This document shows, in pieces, positions 62,358 to 64,000 of a stretch of 64,000 nt of DNA. This DNA is from Peronospora farinosa. Taxonomy: Eukaryota; Oomycota; Peronosporomycetes; Peronosporales; Peronosporaceae. Each line of letters starts with the position of its first letter. The first letter of the stretch is position 1. The notes below the pieces were generated by a model that had not been told where the DNA came from, made no database searches, and was given only the letters and a program-made list of their open reading frames with translations. The DNA is taken from assembly GCA_947646735.1 (NCBI GenBank), contig CANTFK010000848.1:310001-374000 (forward strand), given 5' to 3'. The position numbers and the translations under genes were made by a program.

Positions 62358-64000
62358 TTATCGCTTGCGCCAACCTTTTTTTCTAGACCTCGTTTTCGGT
62401 GCTACTTTTTTCTTCTTCGAAATCGGTTGTGCTTCCTCCTGCTCAACTTTTCTCGCCTTTTCATTCTTCTCATTAGCATCGTCACCTTCTTTTTCCGCCA
62501 CCGAGGTAAGAGCCTCACTACCGCTATGCTCTTCTTCGTTACCACTACCAGTACTATCGGCAGCCGCCGCTGCTGCAGCAGCAGCAGCTCGTCGTTTCTG
62601 TTGACGCGAGCTGATACGTGTTGCTGGCAATAAGGGTCGACACCTGCGTGCCGGTGTACGATTTGCTGGAGACTTGGTCGTTTTACTTTGTTCATGCAAC
62701 TTCGTGTCTGCTTCAGAAGCAGAGGCGTCATGACTTTCCGAGCCACTCACTTCCTCGCTCGCGGACGCAGCAGATACAGGTGTCATGCGCATGCGTTTTC
62801 GAGAACTGGACGAAGAAGGAGAGCGAGCTGCAGAACCAGTGCCATCACTGGCAATACTCGTGTGTTTTCGGATTAGCGTTGACGCGCGCGGAGATTTAGA
62901 GTCGAGAGATTCGTCGTTGGCTGTCTTACTACTTAACGCGTGCGAATCAAAAGCAGTGGCCTTCATTGCTTGATCATGGTTCTCGTCTGCGGTACTCTCT
63001 TCTACCGTGTCATTTTTTATTGCTTTCTCATTGCAAGCAGCCTCTTTCTCTTCTTTACGAGCCGCAGCTTCCGTTTTCGCTTCCCGAATCTTTTGCATTA
63101 ACGTGGCCTCTTTCGTCATACTAACTTTACGCAGCGTCTCAGTAAGCGTCCTCGCAAAGTGCAGCAATTCCATACCCTTTCGTCTCGCTTCAGGCTGCTC
63201 GCGCTGCTCTGCATCCATCACCACATGCTGACAAAAGAGATAAACCTGTTCTGAAAACTGCGTCCACTCACACATCACGCCGTCAACAACTCGATCCTTT
63301 ATCTTAGTCAAATCCACTTGATCTTTTCCAGCCTGATTTTCTCCATTTGTCAGTGTAAACATGGCTGGATCCACATCTTTGCTCTTTGCTACCGACACAA
63401 TCTTTGACAATACATCCAGCAACATACTCTTCCGTAACGCCTTCAAACTCGCCATTGGTGTCTCCACCTCGTCCGTCTTCGCCTCATTCTTCTTCACCAC
63501 GTTCTTCTTCACCTCATTCTTCTTCACCTCATTCTTCTTCACCTCGTTCTTTTTCACCTCTTTTTTCTTCACACTCTCTTCTTTCTCCACAACAACCTGC
63601 ACAATATTTTTCTCCTTAATCTCCATCTTCTTCTCTTTCACCTCCATCTTGTTTTCTTCATTCTCTGTATTTTCTTCCGTCTCTTTATCCTTCTTCTCTT
63701 CATTTTTCTCTTTGTCTTCCATCTGAATATCCTTTACCTCTTCCATCATCTTCTTCTCCTTCATTGTCTCCGTTCCATCAGTAGCAATACCAACTGTTCT
63801 AGGAGATGACGTCAGTGTGTCATCACTTGCTGATGGTGATGCGTCACGTTTGTCGAAATCTTCAAATCTTCTTCGAGGTCTCGTCCTCGGTCGTCTTCTC
63901 TCTTCTCTCACTCGTTCAATTGCTGGATCCACGACCGTCTTAACATCTCGATCTTCTTCTTTCCCGCGTCCTAATTCTTTTTTTCTTCTTCTCGTCGTTT
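62358..64000 (-). CDS. Charged low-complexity protein, 5' end outside window
   Basis: The minus-strand frame is open from the window edge to the stop at 62358, so at least 546 codons are present. No Met start is certain: the codon at 63932 is GTG and the frame continues upstream to 63998. From the N side it reads Arg-rich, then a long Lys/Glu stretch with KKNEV pentapeptide repeats (63480-63560), then a helical part (SLKALRKSMLLDVLSKIVSV, VMCEWTQFSEQVYLFCQHVV, ELLHFARTLTETLRKVSM) that may be the only folded domain, then Ser-rich and basic sequence with a run of ten Ala (62560-62590) and basic clusters such as KKKKVAPKTRSRKKG. Probably nuclear; family not recognised. Confidence 0.7.
   Translation of the reverse strand, partial: TTRRRKKELGRGKEEDRDVKTVVDPAIERVREERRRPRTRPRRRFEDFDKRDASPSASDDTLTSSPRTVGIATDGTETMKEKKMMEEVKDIQMEDKEKNEEKKDKETEENTENEENKMEVKEKKMEIKEKNIVQVVVEKEESVKKKEVKKNEVKKNEVKKNEVKKNVVKKNEAKTDEVETPMASLKALRKSMLLDVLSKIVSVAKSKDVDPAMFTLTNGENQAGKDQVDLTKIKDRVVDGVMCEWTQFSEQVYLFCQHVVMDAEQREQPEARRKGMELLHFARTLTETLRKVSMTKEATLMQKIREAKTEAAARKEEKEAACNEKAIKNDTVEESTADENHDQAMKATAFDSHALSSKTANDESLDSKSPRASTLIRKHTSIASDGTGSAARSPSSSSSRKRMRMTPVSAASASEEVSGSESHDASASEADTKLHEQSKTTKSPANRTPARRCRPLLPATRISSRQQKRRAAAAAAAAAADSTGSGNEEEHSGSEALTSVAEKEGDDANEKNEKARKVEQEEAQPISKKKKVAPKTRSRKKGWRKR

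Noticed and set aside
63361..63726. Plus-strand Phe/Ser/Thr-rich ORFs
   Set aside because: They are shadows of the Lys/Glu repeats of the minus-strand gene.
1..64000. RxLR or Crinkler effector genes
   Set aside because: No small ORF with a signal peptide followed by an RxLR or LFLAK motif was noticed; the check was by eye only.

Overview
The window looks like nuclear DNA of an oomycete, most likely Peronosporales (Phytophthora or a downy mildew). Evidence: eukaryotic genes with short GT-AG introns of 67-135 bp, start-site sequences resembling the oomycete Inr/FPR core promoter (consensus GCTCATTYYNCAWTTT), tandem Amt genes with secreted-type N-termini, and a large load of Ty3/gypsy and Ty1/copia wreckage. 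I saw no rRNA, tRNA or CRISPR. The species cannot be fixed from sequence alone.

Layout. 1-420 is a minus-strand gypsy integrase scrap. 424-11949 is Ty3/gypsy element A (+): LTR 424-1506 (TGTGG...CCACA), PBS, gag with three zinc knuckles, protease, RT, RNase H plus a second RNase H, integrase with chromodomain, then a long antisense reading frame (9679-11940, minus). Its 3' LTR is missing, followed by another gag scrap. 13436-19043 is a gene island of three tandem ammonium transporters. 19560-22395 is a dead copia element. 22399-33375 is a nested mosaic built on a decayed minus-strand relative of A (element B), which keeps LTR, PBS, gag, RNase H, integrase, chromodomain and the same antisense frame, has lost RT, and was hit by two LTR insertions. 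33540-34817 is a third chromodomain scrap, again followed by an antisense ORF. 35110-39600 is another gypsy element (D), broken by an LTR. 39960-40990 is a minus-strand zinc-knuckle ORF1-like relic. 41000-47300 is mostly unreadable decayed sequence with one PX-like ORF.

From 47.3 kb the region is genic: homoserine dehydrogenase (+), an ALKBH6-type dioxygenase (-, 3 exons), an FKBP relic (-), a four-TM membrane protein (-, 2 exons), an unknown Ser/Thr-rich protein (+), a large tandem AAA+ ATPase (+), proteasome beta1 (-, 2 exons, GA microsatellite in the intron), eIF1A (-, 2 exons), a decayed ORF pair, and a charged low-complexity protein (-) that runs off the right edge.

Most interesting: (1) the antisense frame of about 753 codons shared by elements A and B; (2) a 12-bp RNA stem with a GNRA tetraloop in the gag leader, kept in A and B with three compensatory base-pair changes; (3) gag starting one base after the LTR, so the PBS is translated; (4) strong GATC enrichment confined to these elements.
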